The position numbers and the translations under genes were made by a program. The notes under the pieces are model-generated. The model was given only the letters and a program-made list of their open reading frames with translations. It made no database searches and had not been told where the DNA came from. A stretch of DNA of 64,000 nucleotides. Origin: Pseudobacteroides cellulosolvens ATCC 35603 = DSM 2933 (lineage in GTDB: Bacteria > Bacillota > Clostridia > Acetivibrionales > DSM-2933). The stretch is from the NCBI RefSeq assembly GCF_001262605.1, contig NZ_LGTC01000001.1, positions 4,536,001-4,600,000 of the forward strand, read 5' to 3'. This document shows positions 55,228 through 64,000 of this stretch, piece by piece; within the stretch, counting starts at the first letter, position 1; every line of letters begins with the position of its first letter.

Positions 55228-55893
55228 TCATGTAAATTTTTTACCCGAAGCAATTGCAACTGCTGTAACTTCAACAGCACCTGATTCTTTCAAAACTCTG
55301 CTGCATTCTGATAGCGTACTTCCTGTAGTCAGAATATCATCAATTAAAAATACCTTTTTTCCTTTAACCTTTTCAGGGTACAAAACCTTATAAGCACCTT
55401 CTACATTTGTAACTCGTAAACTTCTTTTCATTAGACTTTGAACACCTGTATTTCTAGCTTTCCCTAATACATAAGACTTCTCGCTGATTTTTAATAACTT
55501 GCTTATATAATTAGAGATCAAATAAGATTGATTATAACCTCTTTGATTTTGTCTGTCCTTATTAAGCGGTATACTAATGATTATATCTATGTTATCGATT
55601 TGGGTAACCTTCATGATCTTATCTGCCAACAGCTTGCCAAAAGTCCGATAGAATGCCGGTTTATTGTAAAATTTATATCGTTTTATTGCGTCCTTTATTA
55701 TGCCGCTATACTCGCAAAGACATATGCAGTTATCAAATGAATACAAAGGTCCTAGCTCATATAATTTGTCATCTAAAAAGGGTATTTTGCCATAACATTC
55801 ATTGCAAATGGAAATTTTATTGTGAAACTCCATTAATTGTCCACAAAAAATACATTTTATCGGAAATACCAGATTAATAAGTTGTTTCAACAT
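55228..55893 (-). CDS. comFC: ComF family phosphoribosyltransferase-like protein
   Basis: A 221-residue ComFC-like protein: N-terminal zinc finger (CIFCGQ, then CNECYGK) and a PRTase domain with PLNKDRQNQRGYNQS and the PRPP loop VFLIDDILTTGSTL. Needed for DNA uptake in competent bacteria. As in Bacillus it precedes yvyF and flgM. GGTGAT lies before the ATG. Full transformation ability cannot be inferred from this gene alone. Confidence 0.9.
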   Translation of the reverse strand: MLKQLINLVFPIKCIFCGQLMEFHNKISICNECYGKIPFLDDKLYELGPLYSFDNCICLCEYSGIIKDAIKRYKFYNKPAFYRTFGKLLADKIMKVTQIDNIDIIISIPLNKDRQNQRGYNQSYLISNYISKLLKISEKSYVLGKARNTGVQSLMKRSLRVTNVEGAYKVLYPEKVKGKKVFLIDDILTTGSTLSECSRVLKESGAVEVTAVAIASGKKFT

Positions 55894-55904
55894 ATAAAAT
55901 CACC

Positions 55905-55942
55905 CGCTCATAAGCGTAAGTAATATTTTAGTCATTCCTTAA
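55905..55942 (+). repeat. Repeat family B partial copy
   Basis: GCTCATAAGCGTAAGTAA, then ATATTTTAGTCATTCCTTAA. The first part matches 10681-10699 and the second matches 23077-23097. No coding content. Confidence 0.5.
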
Positions 55943-56035
55943 TATATATCGGTATAAACTTATTTATTTGATAACTCCTGTTTTAAAAATATTTACTATT
56001 TTTTTATTTGTAAAGAAATTGTAGAATAAAGCTGG

Positions 56036-58264
56036 TTAAAGACATATACCGGTAAAGCCGCTGATAAGCTTTTCCGAAAGGCTTGAAAATCTTTGCATTT
56101 CCCTTAAATTATTGACCATAAGCTTAAGTACACTCTCATAACCTACAAGAATAACCATATCTTTAGCTCTTGTTATTGCAGTATAAAGGAGGTTCCTTGT
56201 AAGAAGTATTTCCGGCCCATTGAATAATGGTATTATAACCGCAGGAAATTCGCTTCCCTGGCTTTTATGAATGGTTATGGTATAGGCCAGTTCCAGTTCA
56301 TCCAAAATACTGAAATCATACTCTACAATTTTATCATCATCGAAAATAACCTTGATAAAATGCTCATCATTATCAATTTCATGTATAATTCCAGTATCCC
56401 CATTAAATACTCCCTGTCCCTCAGAAGAAAACAGTCCAAGCTTTTCCCATCTTAAAGAATAATTATTCCTGATTTGCATAACACGGTCGCCTTCACGAAA
56501 AACAAAGTCTCTATAAGCTTTCTCTCTTTTTGATCTATCCTCAGGATTTAAGTATTTTTGAAGAACTTTGTTCATATTCAATACACCTGTTGGCCCTTTT
56601 TTGGTAGGTGTAAGGACCTGTATCTGCTTCATGGGATCATAATCATAAGTTGCAGGAAGCCTTTTGTAGCATAGCTCTGCAATAGTAGAGACAATTTGGT
56701 CTCCATTATTTCTTGGCATGAAGAAAAAATCCTTGCCTTTTACATTGAGGTAAGGCATGTCCCCTTTATTTATTCTGTGTGCATTAACTACTATCATACT
56801 TTCTTCTGCCTGTCTGAATATATCTGTTAATCTTACCAACCTAATCATATCGCTGGCAATAATATCCTTCAATACACAGCCTGCTCCCACTGAGGGCAGT
56901 TGATCAACATCTCCAACCAGTATTAGCCTTGTACCAGGTTCAACCGCTTTTAGGAGGCTATTCATAAGTACTATATCAACCATGGACATCTCATCCACTA
57001 TAATGGCATCAGCCTCAATAGGATTTGCATCGGACTTTGTGAATACCATTTCATCATTATCTGAATTATAGCCGATCTCAAGGAGTCTATGAATGGTTTT
57101 AGCTTCAAACCCGGTAGTTTCGGTCATTCTTTTTGCCGCCCTGCCGGTTGGTGCAGTAAGAGCTACATTATACCCTTCACTTTGCATCAGTTTTATAATG
57201 CTTTTTATTATGGTAGTCTTCCCTGTCCCAGGTCCTCCGGTGATTATAATCACTCCATGCGTCAATGCCTCTTTTACCGCTAATAGCTGGTTTTCTGCAA
57301 AAACGATTCCTTCTTCCTCCTGGATATCATTAATTCTCTTTTCCAGCTTCTCAGGATCGTTATTAAACTCAACTGATGAAAGCATAATCAGTTTTTTGCA
57401 AACCGATGCCTCTGCGTTATAGAATGTACTTAGATATATCCGGTTACCATCCGGTCCCTTATCCATGAAAATAGCCTTGTCCATTAGCAGCCTGATACAT
57501 GCATCTTTTATTTGATCAATTTCAATATCTAAAAGCTGTGAAGTCATCTCCATCAGTTTTTCTTCCGGAAGGTATGTGTGCCCATTGGTGGCAGAAAGGG
57601 TCAAAACGTGCTTTATTCCGCTGCACACCCTGTAAATTGATATAGGATCTATCCCTAAACTCATAGCCAGCTTGTCGGCTATTTTAAAGGTTATGCCAAA
57701 TATCTGTTCAGACAGCTTATAAGGGTTTTCTTTTATCTCATCAATAGCCCTGTCACCAAAGACCTTATATATTTTCATAGAATGAACAGGGCTTATCCCA
57801 TACTCTTGGAAAAAAAGCATAACATTCCTAAGTCCTTGCTGTTCATTGAAGGCTTGTCCTATTTTGATAGCCTTCTCCAGGCTAATCCCTTTTACAAGTG
57901 ATAACTGCTGGGGTTTAAAGCCAATTATGTTCAGAGTGTCATCCCCAAATTTCTTAACGATTTTGGCAGCTGTGGCAGGCCCAATTCCTTTTAGCACCCC
58001 TGAAGCAAGATATTTTTCAATAGCTTCAGAGGTCTTTGGCAAAAGCTTTTCATAGCACTCAACCTTGAACTGCTCTCCATAATCAGGGTGTTCAACCCAT
58101 CTGCCCGTAATCTTTATAGATTCTCCAACACTTATAAAAGGCATAAACCCTACAGCAGTAATTATGTCTTTGCTGTCTTTAACATCACAAACAGTATACC
58201 CGTTTGCTTCATTTGAAAATATAATATCCTCAACAGTTCCTTCTATAATAACAAATTCGTCCAC
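56036..58264 (-). CDS. recD2: RecD2-type SF1 DNA helicase
   Basis: A 742-residue 5'-3' helicase of the RecD2/TraA type. The N-terminal region has OB-fold and helix-hairpin-helix parts (ASGVLKGIGPATAAKIVKKFG); helicase motifs include Walker A GGPGTGKTTI, Walker B VDEMSMVD, GDVDQLPSVGAG and LAYTITIHKSQGSEF. It acts in DNA repair without RecBC. The GTG at 58264 is chosen, with GAGGAG 9 nt upstream; the ATG seven codons earlier has no site. Confidence 0.92.
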   Translation of the reverse strand: MDEFVIIEGTVEDIIFSNEANGYTVCDVKDSKDIITAVGFMPFISVGESIKITGRWVEHPDYGEQFKVECYEKLLPKTSEAIEKYLASGVLKGIGPATAAKIVKKFGDDTLNIIGFKPQQLSLVKGISLEKAIKIGQAFNEQQGLRNVMLFFQEYGISPVHSMKIYKVFGDRAIDEIKENPYKLSEQIFGITFKIADKLAMSLGIDPISIYRVCSGIKHVLTLSATNGHTYLPEEKLMEMTSQLLDIEIDQIKDACIRLLMDKAIFMDKGPDGNRIYLSTFYNAEASVCKKLIMLSSVEFNNDPEKLEKRINDIQEEEGIVFAENQLLAVKEALTHGVIIITGGPGTGKTTIIKSIIKLMQSEGYNVALTAPTGRAAKRMTETTGFEAKTIHRLLEIGYNSDNDEMVFTKSDANPIEADAIIVDEMSMVDIVLMNSLLKAVEPGTRLILVGDVDQLPSVGAGCVLKDIIASDMIRLVRLTDIFRQAEESMIVVNAHRINKGDMPYLNVKGKDFFFMPRNNGDQIVSTIAELCYKRLPATYDYDPMKQIQVLTPTKKGPTGVLNMNKVLQKYLNPEDRSKREKAYRDFVFREGDRVMQIRNNYSLRWEKLGLFSSEGQGVFNGDTGIIHEIDNDEHFIKVIFDDDKIVEYDFSILDELELAYTITIHKSQGSEFPAVIIPLFNGPEILLTRNLLYTAITRAKDMVILVGYESVLKLMVNNLREMQRFSSLSEKLISGFTGICL

Positions 58265-58403
58265 TTTGACATGCTCCTCATGCATTTATAAGAACAAAAT
58301 CATAAAGTGATTTGCTCAATATTTATATTATATACTATTAGATTTAAGGATACCATTCAAATTACTTTTCATACGTAACCATTACAGGTTATCCTTACCA
58401 TTA

Positions 58404-58751
58404 TTAAATTTCCTTGAATATTAATTCTTTATCATTCATATCAAAAATTTCTATCATGTCATAATTTCTCTTGAGCTTTTTTAATATTTTTAGTGTTTCA
58501 TCCTGAGATCCCATATCAACTATGTATAGTTTACCATCGGAAACAATATCTCTTGAAGTTTCCGCTGCCAGTATTGTCCTTATAACACCTTCTACTGTAT
58601 CCTGCTGGTTCTTAAGTAAAATCACCAGTTTTACACCAGGATTTTTAATATTTTTCCTTTTAGTAATTGATTCTATAGCACTAATAATAAGGGATAACAT
58701 GCCATAAACAGCAAAGAGATATAATAGTATTTCAGGTATAAGGTCAAACAA
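58404..58751 (-). CDS. Small membrane protein with a GT2-like fragment
   Basis: About 115 residues: one membrane helix at the N-terminus, a basic stretch (KRKNIKNPG), then VKLVILLKNQQDTVEGVIRTIL and LYIVDMGSQDETLKIL, which look like the first half of a GT-A glycosyltransferase fold but without the later catalytic part. The TTG at 58751 is chosen (GGGGGTG 6 nt upstream). Function unknown. It sits between metK and recD2. Confidence 0.65.
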   Translation of the reverse strand: MFDLIPEILLYLFAVYGMLSLIISAIESITKRKNIKNPGVKLVILLKNQQDTVEGVIRTILAAETSRDIVSDGKLYIVDMGSQDETLKILKKLKRNYDMIEIFDMNDKELIFKEI

Positions 58752-58822
58752 TATAAACACCCCCATAATCAATTTATTATGGAAGTGGGCAATTGGTTAC
58801 AACATAAATTATGGTATGAATG

Positions 58823-58867
58823 AAAAGGGATTTACTGCAATATTTGTCATTGCAGTAAATCCCTTTT
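58823..58867 (-). terminator. Terminator after metK
   Basis: A perfect 19-bp stem (58823-58841 with 58849-58867) around a 7-base loop, flanked by A and T runs, so it can act in both directions. Confidence 0.92.
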
Positions 58868-58899
58868 GGATAAATCAACAGTAAATATAGCGTATCAAA

Positions 58900-60093
58900 C
58901 TATATTATTTCTGCTTCCCTTTTCAATACTTCTGCCTTATCGGTGTTTTCCCATGACAGCTCGGCATCAGTACGTCCAAAATGACCATAAGCAGCTGTTT
59001 TTCTATATATTGGCCTTCTCAAATTCAGTGTTTTTATTATTCCTGCCGGCCTTAAGTCGAAGTTCTTCTGAACTAATTTAACCAGCTTGTCCTCTGAAAT
59101 CTTTCCTGTTCCAAATGTATCAATCATAATTGATACAGGTTTTGCAACTCCTATTGCATATGCCAACTGTACTTCACACTTCTTAGCTAAACCTGCTGCA
59201 ACTATATTCTTAGCTACATATCTTGCAGCGTATGCTGCTGAACGGTCAACCTTTGTTGGATCCTTACCTGAAAAAGCACCACCGCCATGTCTTGCGTACC
59301 CGCCATAGGTATCAACAATAATTTTTCTACCTGTAAGGCCTGAATCTCCCTGTGGCCCCCCTACTACAAATCGTCCTGTAGGATTAATAAGGAATTTTGT
59401 ATTTGCATCTATCAGTTCTGCAGGGATCACTGGCTTTATTACAAGCTCAATTATATCCTTTTCAATAGTCGCATGTTCAACATCTGAACCATGCTGTGTA
59501 GATATTACAACAGTATCTATTCTTACAGGCTTGTCATCTTCGTACTCAACTGTAACCTGTGATTTTCCATCTGGCCTTAAATAATTAACAACTCCGGCTT
59601 TCCTTATATCACTCAGCTTCTTAACAAGCTTATGTGCTAAGGATATAGGCATAGGCATAAGTTCAGGTGTCTCATCGCAGGCAAATCCAAACATCATACC
59701 CTGATCACCTGCACCAATAGCTTCAATTTCAGCGTCCGTCATTTCTCCCTTTTTAGCTTCAAGGGCTTTATCAACACCCATTGCTATATCGGGCGATTGC
59801 TCATCTATCGATGTAATTACAGCACATGTTTCACAGTCAAAACCATATTTTGCCCTGTCATAACCTATTTCCCCTATGGTATTTCTTACGATTTTAGGAA
59901 TATCTACATAACAACTTGTAGTAATCTCACCCATAACCAATACCATACCTGTTGTTACTGCTGTTTCACACGCTACCCTAGCATTTGGATCCTTTTCATA
60001 TATGGCATCCAAAACTGCATCAGATATCTGGTCGCATATTTTATCTGGATGCCCCTCTGTAACAGACTCCGATGTAAATAAAATTCTTCCCAT
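58900..60093 (-). CDS. metK: S-adenosylmethionine synthetase
   Basis: A 397-residue enzyme making SAM from methionine and ATP. Motifs: SVTEGHPDKICDQISDAVLD, EAIGAGDQGMMFGFA, and the phosphate loop GGGAFSGKDPTKVDRSAAY. AAGGAGGAG precedes the ATG. A SAM-I riboswitch with terminator lies in its leader, so it is shut off when SAM is high. SAM supply also feeds FliB, the sugar-operon methyltransferase and the radical SAM protein in this window. Confidence 0.97.
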   Translation of the reverse strand: MGRILFTSESVTEGHPDKICDQISDAVLDAIYEKDPNARVACETAVTTGMVLVMGEITTSCYVDIPKIVRNTIGEIGYDRAKYGFDCETCAVITSIDEQSPDIAMGVDKALEAKKGEMTDAEIEAIGAGDQGMMFGFACDETPELMPMPISLAHKLVKKLSDIRKAGVVNYLRPDGKSQVTVEYEDDKPVRIDTVVISTQHGSDVEHATIEKDIIELVIKPVIPAELIDANTKFLINPTGRFVVGGPQGDSGLTGRKIIVDTYGGYARHGGGAFSGKDPTKVDRSAAYAARYVAKNIVAAGLAKKCEVQLAYAIGVAKPVSIMIDTFGTGKISEDKLVKLVQKNFDLRPAGIIKTLNLRRPIYRKTAAYGHFGRTDAELSWENTDKAEVLKREAEII

Positions 60094-60141
60094 TTCTACT
60101 CCTCCTTTTTATTTATGATAATCATCAATTCCTAAACATAT

Positions 60142-60168
60142 AAAAAACCTCTTCAAAAATGAAGAGGC
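60142..60168 (-). terminator. Riboswitch terminator in the metK leader
   Basis: GCCTCTTC pairs with GAAGAGG around ATTTTT, followed by six T, just downstream of the SAM-I aptamer. Confidence 0.9.
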
Positions 60169-60183
60169 AATTATTTCTGCTTT

Positions 60184-60290
60184 CCTCATCTTTCAGATTA
60201 TACTTTATATTCTGCAGGAATTGGCACCGATACAATTTGCCGGTTGCCGGGTTTCATAGGGCTCAGTCCCTCCACCTCTCTTGATAAGGG
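60184..60290 (-). ncRNA. SAM-I (S-box) riboswitch
   Basis: The minus strand reads CTTATCAAGAGAGGTGGAGG, then GGGACTGAGCCCTATGAAAC, CCGGCAACC, GGTGCCAATTCCTGCAG and GAAAGATGAGG. These are the S-box P1-P4 elements, with the kink-turn and the pseudoknot loop. With the terminator downstream it represses metK when SAM is bound. Confidence 0.97.
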
Positions 60291-60315
60291 TAATATTTAA
60301 TTTTAACTAAGGAAT

Positions 60316-60344
60316 AATATAACATATACTGCTATATTTGTCAA
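60316..60344 (-). promoter_or_regulatory. SigA promoter of metK
   Basis: TTGACA (60339-60344), 17 bases, TATATT (60316-60321), directly upstream of the S-box. Confidence 0.75.
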
Positions 60345-60380
60345 GCAAATATCAATATACACTTATTTACAGTCCAAATA

Positions 60381-62171
60381 TCAAACACTAGCAAAAATTT
60401 CTTCAAACTCTGGCCCTTCAATTTTTTCTTTTTCAAGTAAAACCTCAGCAGTTTTATGCAATTTGTTTATGTTTTCTTTCAGCAAACTCAAAGTTCTAGC
60501 ATATGCATTATCAATTATACTTTTGATTTCACTGTCAATAATCGATGCGGTTTCATCACTATAATTTTTTGACTGAGCAAAGTCCCTTCCTATAAACACT
60601 TCATCATTTTCATTACCAAATATTAAATTGGAAAGTTTTTCGCTCATACCATATTTTATAATGATATCTCTGGCAACCCCATTTGCACGTTTTAGGTCAC
60701 TTGATGCACCAGTACTAACTTCTCCTAAGACTATCTCTTCAGCTGCTCTTCCACCAAGGGCTACAACTATAGTTTCGATCAACTGGGACTTTGTATAATG
60801 CTTAATATCTTCATCCGGCCTGTAAGATGTATACCCTCCAGCCATTCCAGCCGGAATAATTGATATTCTGTCTACCTTGTTGGTAGTTGACACTATCTTT
60901 ACCGCTATGGCATGACCTGCTTCATGATAAGCAGTTAATTTCTTTTCTTTTTCGCTCATAACACGGCTTTTCTTCTCAGGCCCCATAACAACCTTAAAAG
61001 TAGCCTCTTTAATTTCTTCTGTAGTAATCTGCTTTTTATCTTTCCTTGCTGCAAGCAAAGCAGCTTCATTAAGAAGATTTTCGAGATCAGCACCTGTAAA
61101 ACCCGAAGTATTCTTAGCCAACTCATCAAGCATTACGCCAGGATCTAAAGGCTTTCCTCTTGCATGAACCTTAAGTATTTGTTCTCTACCTTTTATGTCA
61201 GGGTAACCAACAATAACTCTTCTGTCAAATCTACCAGGTCTTAACAAAGCAGGATCTAAAATATCCGGTCTGTTAGTAGCTGCCAGTATAATTACCCCCT
61301 CATTAAGTCCAAAACCATCCATTTCAACAAGGAGCTGGTTAAGAGTTTGCTCACGCTCATCATGTCCTCCACCAAGTCCTGCACCTCTATGTCTACCAAC
61401 TGCATCTATTTCATCTATGAATACAATGCATGGAGAATTCTTCTTTGCCTGCTCAAATAAATCTCTTACCCTTGATGCACCAACCCCAACGAACATTTCA
61501 ACGAAGTCGGAACCACTTATGCTGAAAAACGGAACTCCTGCTTCACCTGAAACAGCTTTAGCAAGTAATGTTTTACCGGTCCCCGGAGGTCCAACAAGCA
61601 ATACACCCTTTGGAATCCTTGCACCGAGTTCAACAAACTTCCTTGGCTGCTTAAGGAATTCCACAATTTCTTTAAGCTCTTCCTTCTCTTCATCTGCTCC
61701 GGCAACATCTTCGAATGTCACCTTCTTCTTTTCATCTACACTCATCTTAGCACGGCTTTTGCCGAATGACATTACCCTGTTTCCGCCCCCGCCTTGTGAC
61801 TGCTGTAAGAAGAATACCCAGAACAGTATGAATATGACTATAAGACCAACTGTAGGTAAAATTGTAACCCACCACGGAGCGGTTGAAAGCGGTTTCCCTT
61901 CCAAAGCTATTTGACCGTTCTTGACATAAGGATTAACCTCATCCATAAACTTATCAATTGATGGTATAATAACTGTATACTTTGTTTTTTGTGCTGTTAC
62001 AACAGTTGCCTTACTACCCTCCAATGAAATAGACTGAACTTTATTCAGCTGAGATAGTAAATGTGTATAGCTTTTTGTTTCAGGATCCTGACTTAGACTA
62101 AATATAGATAGAATAGCCAGTATAATAACCAAAAGCACTATATAAAAACTTATTCCCTTGAAATACTTCAA
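60381..62171 (-). CDS. ftsH: ATP-dependent zinc metalloprotease FtsH
   Basis: A 596-residue membrane AAA+ protease. Two membrane helices flank a small outside domain (about 8-30 and 102-124); then Walker A GPPGTGKT, Walker B CIVFIDEIDAVG, the second region of homology NRPDILDPALLRPGRFDRR, and the zinc motif HEAGH. It degrades membrane and regulatory proteins. The TTG at 62171 is chosen (GGAG 8 nt upstream); an in-frame GTG three codons before lies within the site. Confidence 0.96.
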   Translation of the reverse strand: MKYFKGISFYIVLLVIILAILSIFSLSQDPETKSYTHLLSQLNKVQSISLEGSKATVVTAQKTKYTVIIPSIDKFMDEVNPYVKNGQIALEGKPLSTAPWWVTILPTVGLIVIFILFWVFFLQQSQGGGGNRVMSFGKSRAKMSVDEKKKVTFEDVAGADEEKEELKEIVEFLKQPRKFVELGARIPKGVLLVGPPGTGKTLLAKAVSGEAGVPFFSISGSDFVEMFVGVGASRVRDLFEQAKKNSPCIVFIDEIDAVGRHRGAGLGGGHDEREQTLNQLLVEMDGFGLNEGVIILAATNRPDILDPALLRPGRFDRRVIVGYPDIKGREQILKVHARGKPLDPGVMLDELAKNTSGFTGADLENLLNEAALLAARKDKKQITTEEIKEATFKVVMGPEKKSRVMSEKEKKLTAYHEAGHAIAVKIVSTTNKVDRISIIPAGMAGGYTSYRPDEDIKHYTKSQLIETIVVALGGRAAEEIVLGEVSTGASSDLKRANGVARDIIIKYGMSEKLSNLIFGNENDEVFIGRDFAQSKNYSDETASIIDSEIKSIIDNAYARTLSLLKENINKLHKTAEVLLEKEKIEGPEFEEIFASV

Positions 62172-62236
62172 ACAGCTCACTCCTTATTATTTTATGAAAA
62201 AACATTAATTTACATATTGTACTGTCAGTGTTTTAT

Positions 62237-62329
62237 ATGAAAAGTGGTTAAACTTTTCATCATATTAAAACTCAATATATTTACATCCATATTTGCAAAA
62301 TGTAAAAAGTCCGGTGATTTTAATATGAT
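62237..62329 (-). repeat. Nested inverted repeats in the ftsH leader
   Basis: Three perfect inverted repeats: ATGAAAAGT (62237-62245) with ACTTTTCAT (62252-62260); ATCATATTAAAA (62259-62270) with TTTTAATATGAT (62318-62329); and, inside the latter, TTTACAT (62280-62286) with ATGTAAA (62300-62306). They fill the hpt-ftsH gap and may be an RNA structure, operator sites or a terminator for hpt, though no T-run follows. Confidence 0.7.
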
Positions 62330-62442
62330 TATACAATACTATATATTAACATATACTTTTACAAAACTCAATAATGTATCAATTAAATAACTTCATTAAA
62401 AGTCATTATTTTTTTAACATAATTAATAATCTTTTAATATAA

Positions 62443-62979
62443 TTAACTTTTATAAATTTCCTCATTAAGTATGCATACATCAGGCAAATTCCTGTACTTG
62501 CTTGCATAATCCAAACCATAACCTACAACAAACTCATCAGGTATGGTAAATCCTTTATAATCAATATCGATATCAACTTTTCTTCTTGAAGGCTTATCAA
62601 GGGCAGCAATAATTTTCACATCAAGAGGTCCTCTGGTATATAGCATTTCTTTAAGATACTTAAGTGTAAGTCCTGTATCTATAATATCTTCAACAATAAT
62701 TACATGTTTATTTGTAATTGAAACATCAATATCCTTTATGATCCTTACCACACCTGAGGATTTCGAGGAGCTTCCATAGCTTGATACAGATATAAAATCA
62801 ATTTCAACTGGAATTTTCAACTCTCTTATAAGATCAGCTAAAAATATAAATCCTCCCTTAAGTACTCCTACCATTATAAGATCCTTGCCTTCATATTCCA
62901 TGGATATTTTATTTCCCAATTCCTTTACTTTTTCATTTAATTCATCCCTGCTAATCAATACCTTCTTTATAACGCTCAA
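62443..62979 (-). CDS. hpt: Hypoxanthine phosphoribosyltransferase
   Basis: A purine-salvage enzyme of about 178 residues. The PRPP loop VIIVEDIIDTGLTLKYL, the KGGFIFLADLIREL loop and the C-terminal EFVVGYGLDYASKYRNLP are typical. The start overlaps the end of tilS. The TTG at 62979 has AGGGGG 8 nt upstream; the ATG at 62985 is possible but too close to that site. The tilS-hpt-ftsH order is common in Firmicutes. Confidence 0.93.
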   Translation of the reverse strand: MSVIKKVLISRDELNEKVKELGNKISMEYEGKDLIMVGVLKGGFIFLADLIRELKIPVEIDFISVSSYGSSSKSSGVVRIIKDIDVSITNKHVIIVEDIIDTGLTLKYLKEMLYTRGPLDVKIIAALDKPSRRKVDIDIDYKGFTIPDEFVVGYGLDYASKYRNLPDVCILNEEIYKS

Positions 62980-64000
62980 TTTCATTTCCCCCTGTGTGAT
63001 GTAATTGACATTCCATATCATCCTTCAGTTCCAGTTTTAATATATATTTAGTATTTTCATTTACTTTAAATTTATCACTTGTTTTATTGCCTACTACCCA
63101 AACAATTTCATTTCCTATTGCTACTAGAAGTATTTTGTTTCTTTCATCTCGCGGAATTTTTTCATCAATAAAATATTCCTTAAGCTTTTTTGTACCTTTT
63201 CCATTTATAGGCTTAAACATGTCACCTTCTTTTCTATTTCTCAAATATATTCCCATTTTAAGGGCTTCATAATCAAAATATTGTACTTTTTCTTCCCTTT
63301 TGCATCTTTGAATATTTATATTTTCTGCATCTATCGGCCCTATAACCGCTGATTGGAGACAATAACTCCTGCCGTTAAACTTAAAAAAATTACTTCCCTG
63401 CATTGTTATTTCTATCTCAAATTTATTATCTTTTTGGTCTTTTATTGGTGTTGGGCTGTTTGTTCTTCTATAAGAAACAGAAAGAGTGTTATAAGATTTT
63501 TCCCCAATAAGTTTTCCAGGAAGACAAACCACTGCACCGGTTCTACCGTTAAATGCTAAACCTGACAATAGATCAATATGCTTCTTTTCAATCCCGTTTA
63601 AATTTCCTTTTATATCTTTTATAATATTCCTTAATATTCTATTCTTAATAGATTCATGAAAATCCTTTAAAATTTCAATATTAAGCCTTATTTTATCAGA
63701 TTTTTTTTCAATTATGCATTTTTTCATAGCCTCAGCTGCATATTCCTCAATAAAAGAAATATCACAACTAACTATTTCTGCAGTTCTTCCAATACTTTCT
63801 ATTATATTGGTATTAAAACACTTATTAATAAATGGTATAAGCTCTAACCGAATTTTATTTCTTGTATAAATATTATCTAAGTTAGAGCTGTCAATTCTAG
63901 GGTCCAATTCATTTGATAAACAGTAGTCTTCAATTTCATATCTGCAAACATCCAGAAGAGGCCTTATGATGTTATCCCTTTTGTACTGTATGCCTTTTAA
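62951..64000 (-). CDS. tilS: tRNA(Ile)-lysidine synthase TilS, C-terminal part
   Basis: The frame runs off the window end; 349 codons are present. The visible part starts within the catalytic domain (KRDNIIRPLLDV, then SSNLDNIYTRNKIRLELIP) and includes the substrate-binding and C-terminal domains (YLRNRKEGDMFKPINGKGTKKLKEYF). It converts C34 of tRNA-Ile(CAU) to lysidine so that it reads AUA. The stop lies about 30 bases inside the hpt start region, so the two overlap. Confidence 0.93.
   Translation of the reverse strand, partial: LKGIQYKRDNIIRPLLDVCRYEIEDYCLSNELDPRIDSSNLDNIYTRNKIRLELIPFINKCFNTNIIESIGRTAEIVSCDISFIEEYAAEAMKKCIIEKKSDKIRLNIEILKDFHESIKNRILRNIIKDIKGNLNGIEKKHIDLLSGLAFNGRTGAVVCLPGKLIGEKSYNTLSVSYRRTNSPTPIKDQKDNKFEIEITMQGSNFFKFNGRSYCLQSAVIGPIDAENINIQRCKREEKVQYFDYEALKMGIYLRNRKEGDMFKPINGKGTKKLKEYFIDEKIPRDERNKILLVAIGNEIVWVVGNKTSDKFKVNENTKYILKLELKDDMECQLHHTGGNEIERYKEGID

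Overview
The window looks like a chromosome segment of a low-GC, endospore-forming, motile Firmicute, most like a cellulolytic cluster III clostridium (Acetivibrio, Ruminiclostridium or Pseudobacteroides relatives). The evidence is the spoIIA-sigF and spoVA sporulation genes, a Bacillus-type late flagellar locus (comFC-yvyF-flgM-flgN-flgK-flgL-yviE-fliW-csrA-flagellin-fliD-fliS), strong AGGAGG ribosome sites with many TTG and GTG starts, and a clostridial glnS. The genus is inferred from content and gene order only. Nearly everything is on the minus strand; only pyk, a degenerate response regulator and an aroK-like kinase run on plus.

Region 1-14.5 kb: end of a glycosyltransferase/gtrA pair, a frameshifted DUF2156 gene, pfkA, a PepT-like peptidase, trmL, cheX, spoVAC-spoVAD-spoVAE, spoIIAA-spoIIAB-sigF behind a SigH-like promoter, then HPr, whiA, rapZ, murB, a PHP phosphoesterase and hprK. 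The usual yvcK between rapZ and whiA is absent, and a 106-bp palindromic repeat lies there.

Region 14.5-30.3 kb: a divergent membrane pyrophosphatase, two tRNA-Gly genes, glnS, pspC with a LiaF-like partner, a cyclophilin lipoprotein, pyruvate kinase with a terminator-bearing leader, a degenerate receiver/GGDEF protein, a shikimate-kinase-like protein, and a large secreted transglutaminase-like/Big_2 protein preceded by a c-di-GMP-I riboswitch. At least two families of non-coding repeats sit in the gaps.

Region 30.3-55.9 kb is a flagellar filament island. It holds two FlgN-type chaperones, FliS, FliD, FlaG, a nine-carbon (legionaminic-type) sugar operon with an added radical SAM protein and a methyltransferase, a FliB lysine methylase, a very large flagellin, CsrA, FliW, a YviE-like protein, FlgL, two tandem FlgK proteins (one carrying an inserted von Willebrand A-like domain), FlgM and YvyF. 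SigD-type promoters precede flgM, flagellin and flaG. The flagellin leader carries a hairpin with GGA in its loop plus an AAGGAGGAG ribosome site, matching the CsrA/FliW switch encoded upstream. The filament is therefore probably both glycosylated and methylated and is post-transcriptionally controlled.

Region 55.9-64 kb: comFC, recD2, a small GT2-like membrane protein, metK under a SAM-I riboswitch, ftsH with nested inverted repeats in its leader, hpt and the 3' part of tilS. The most unusual items are the vWA-containing FlgK paralogue, the radical SAM enzyme in the flagellar sugar operon, and the c-di-GMP-controlled transglutaminase/Big_2 surface protein.
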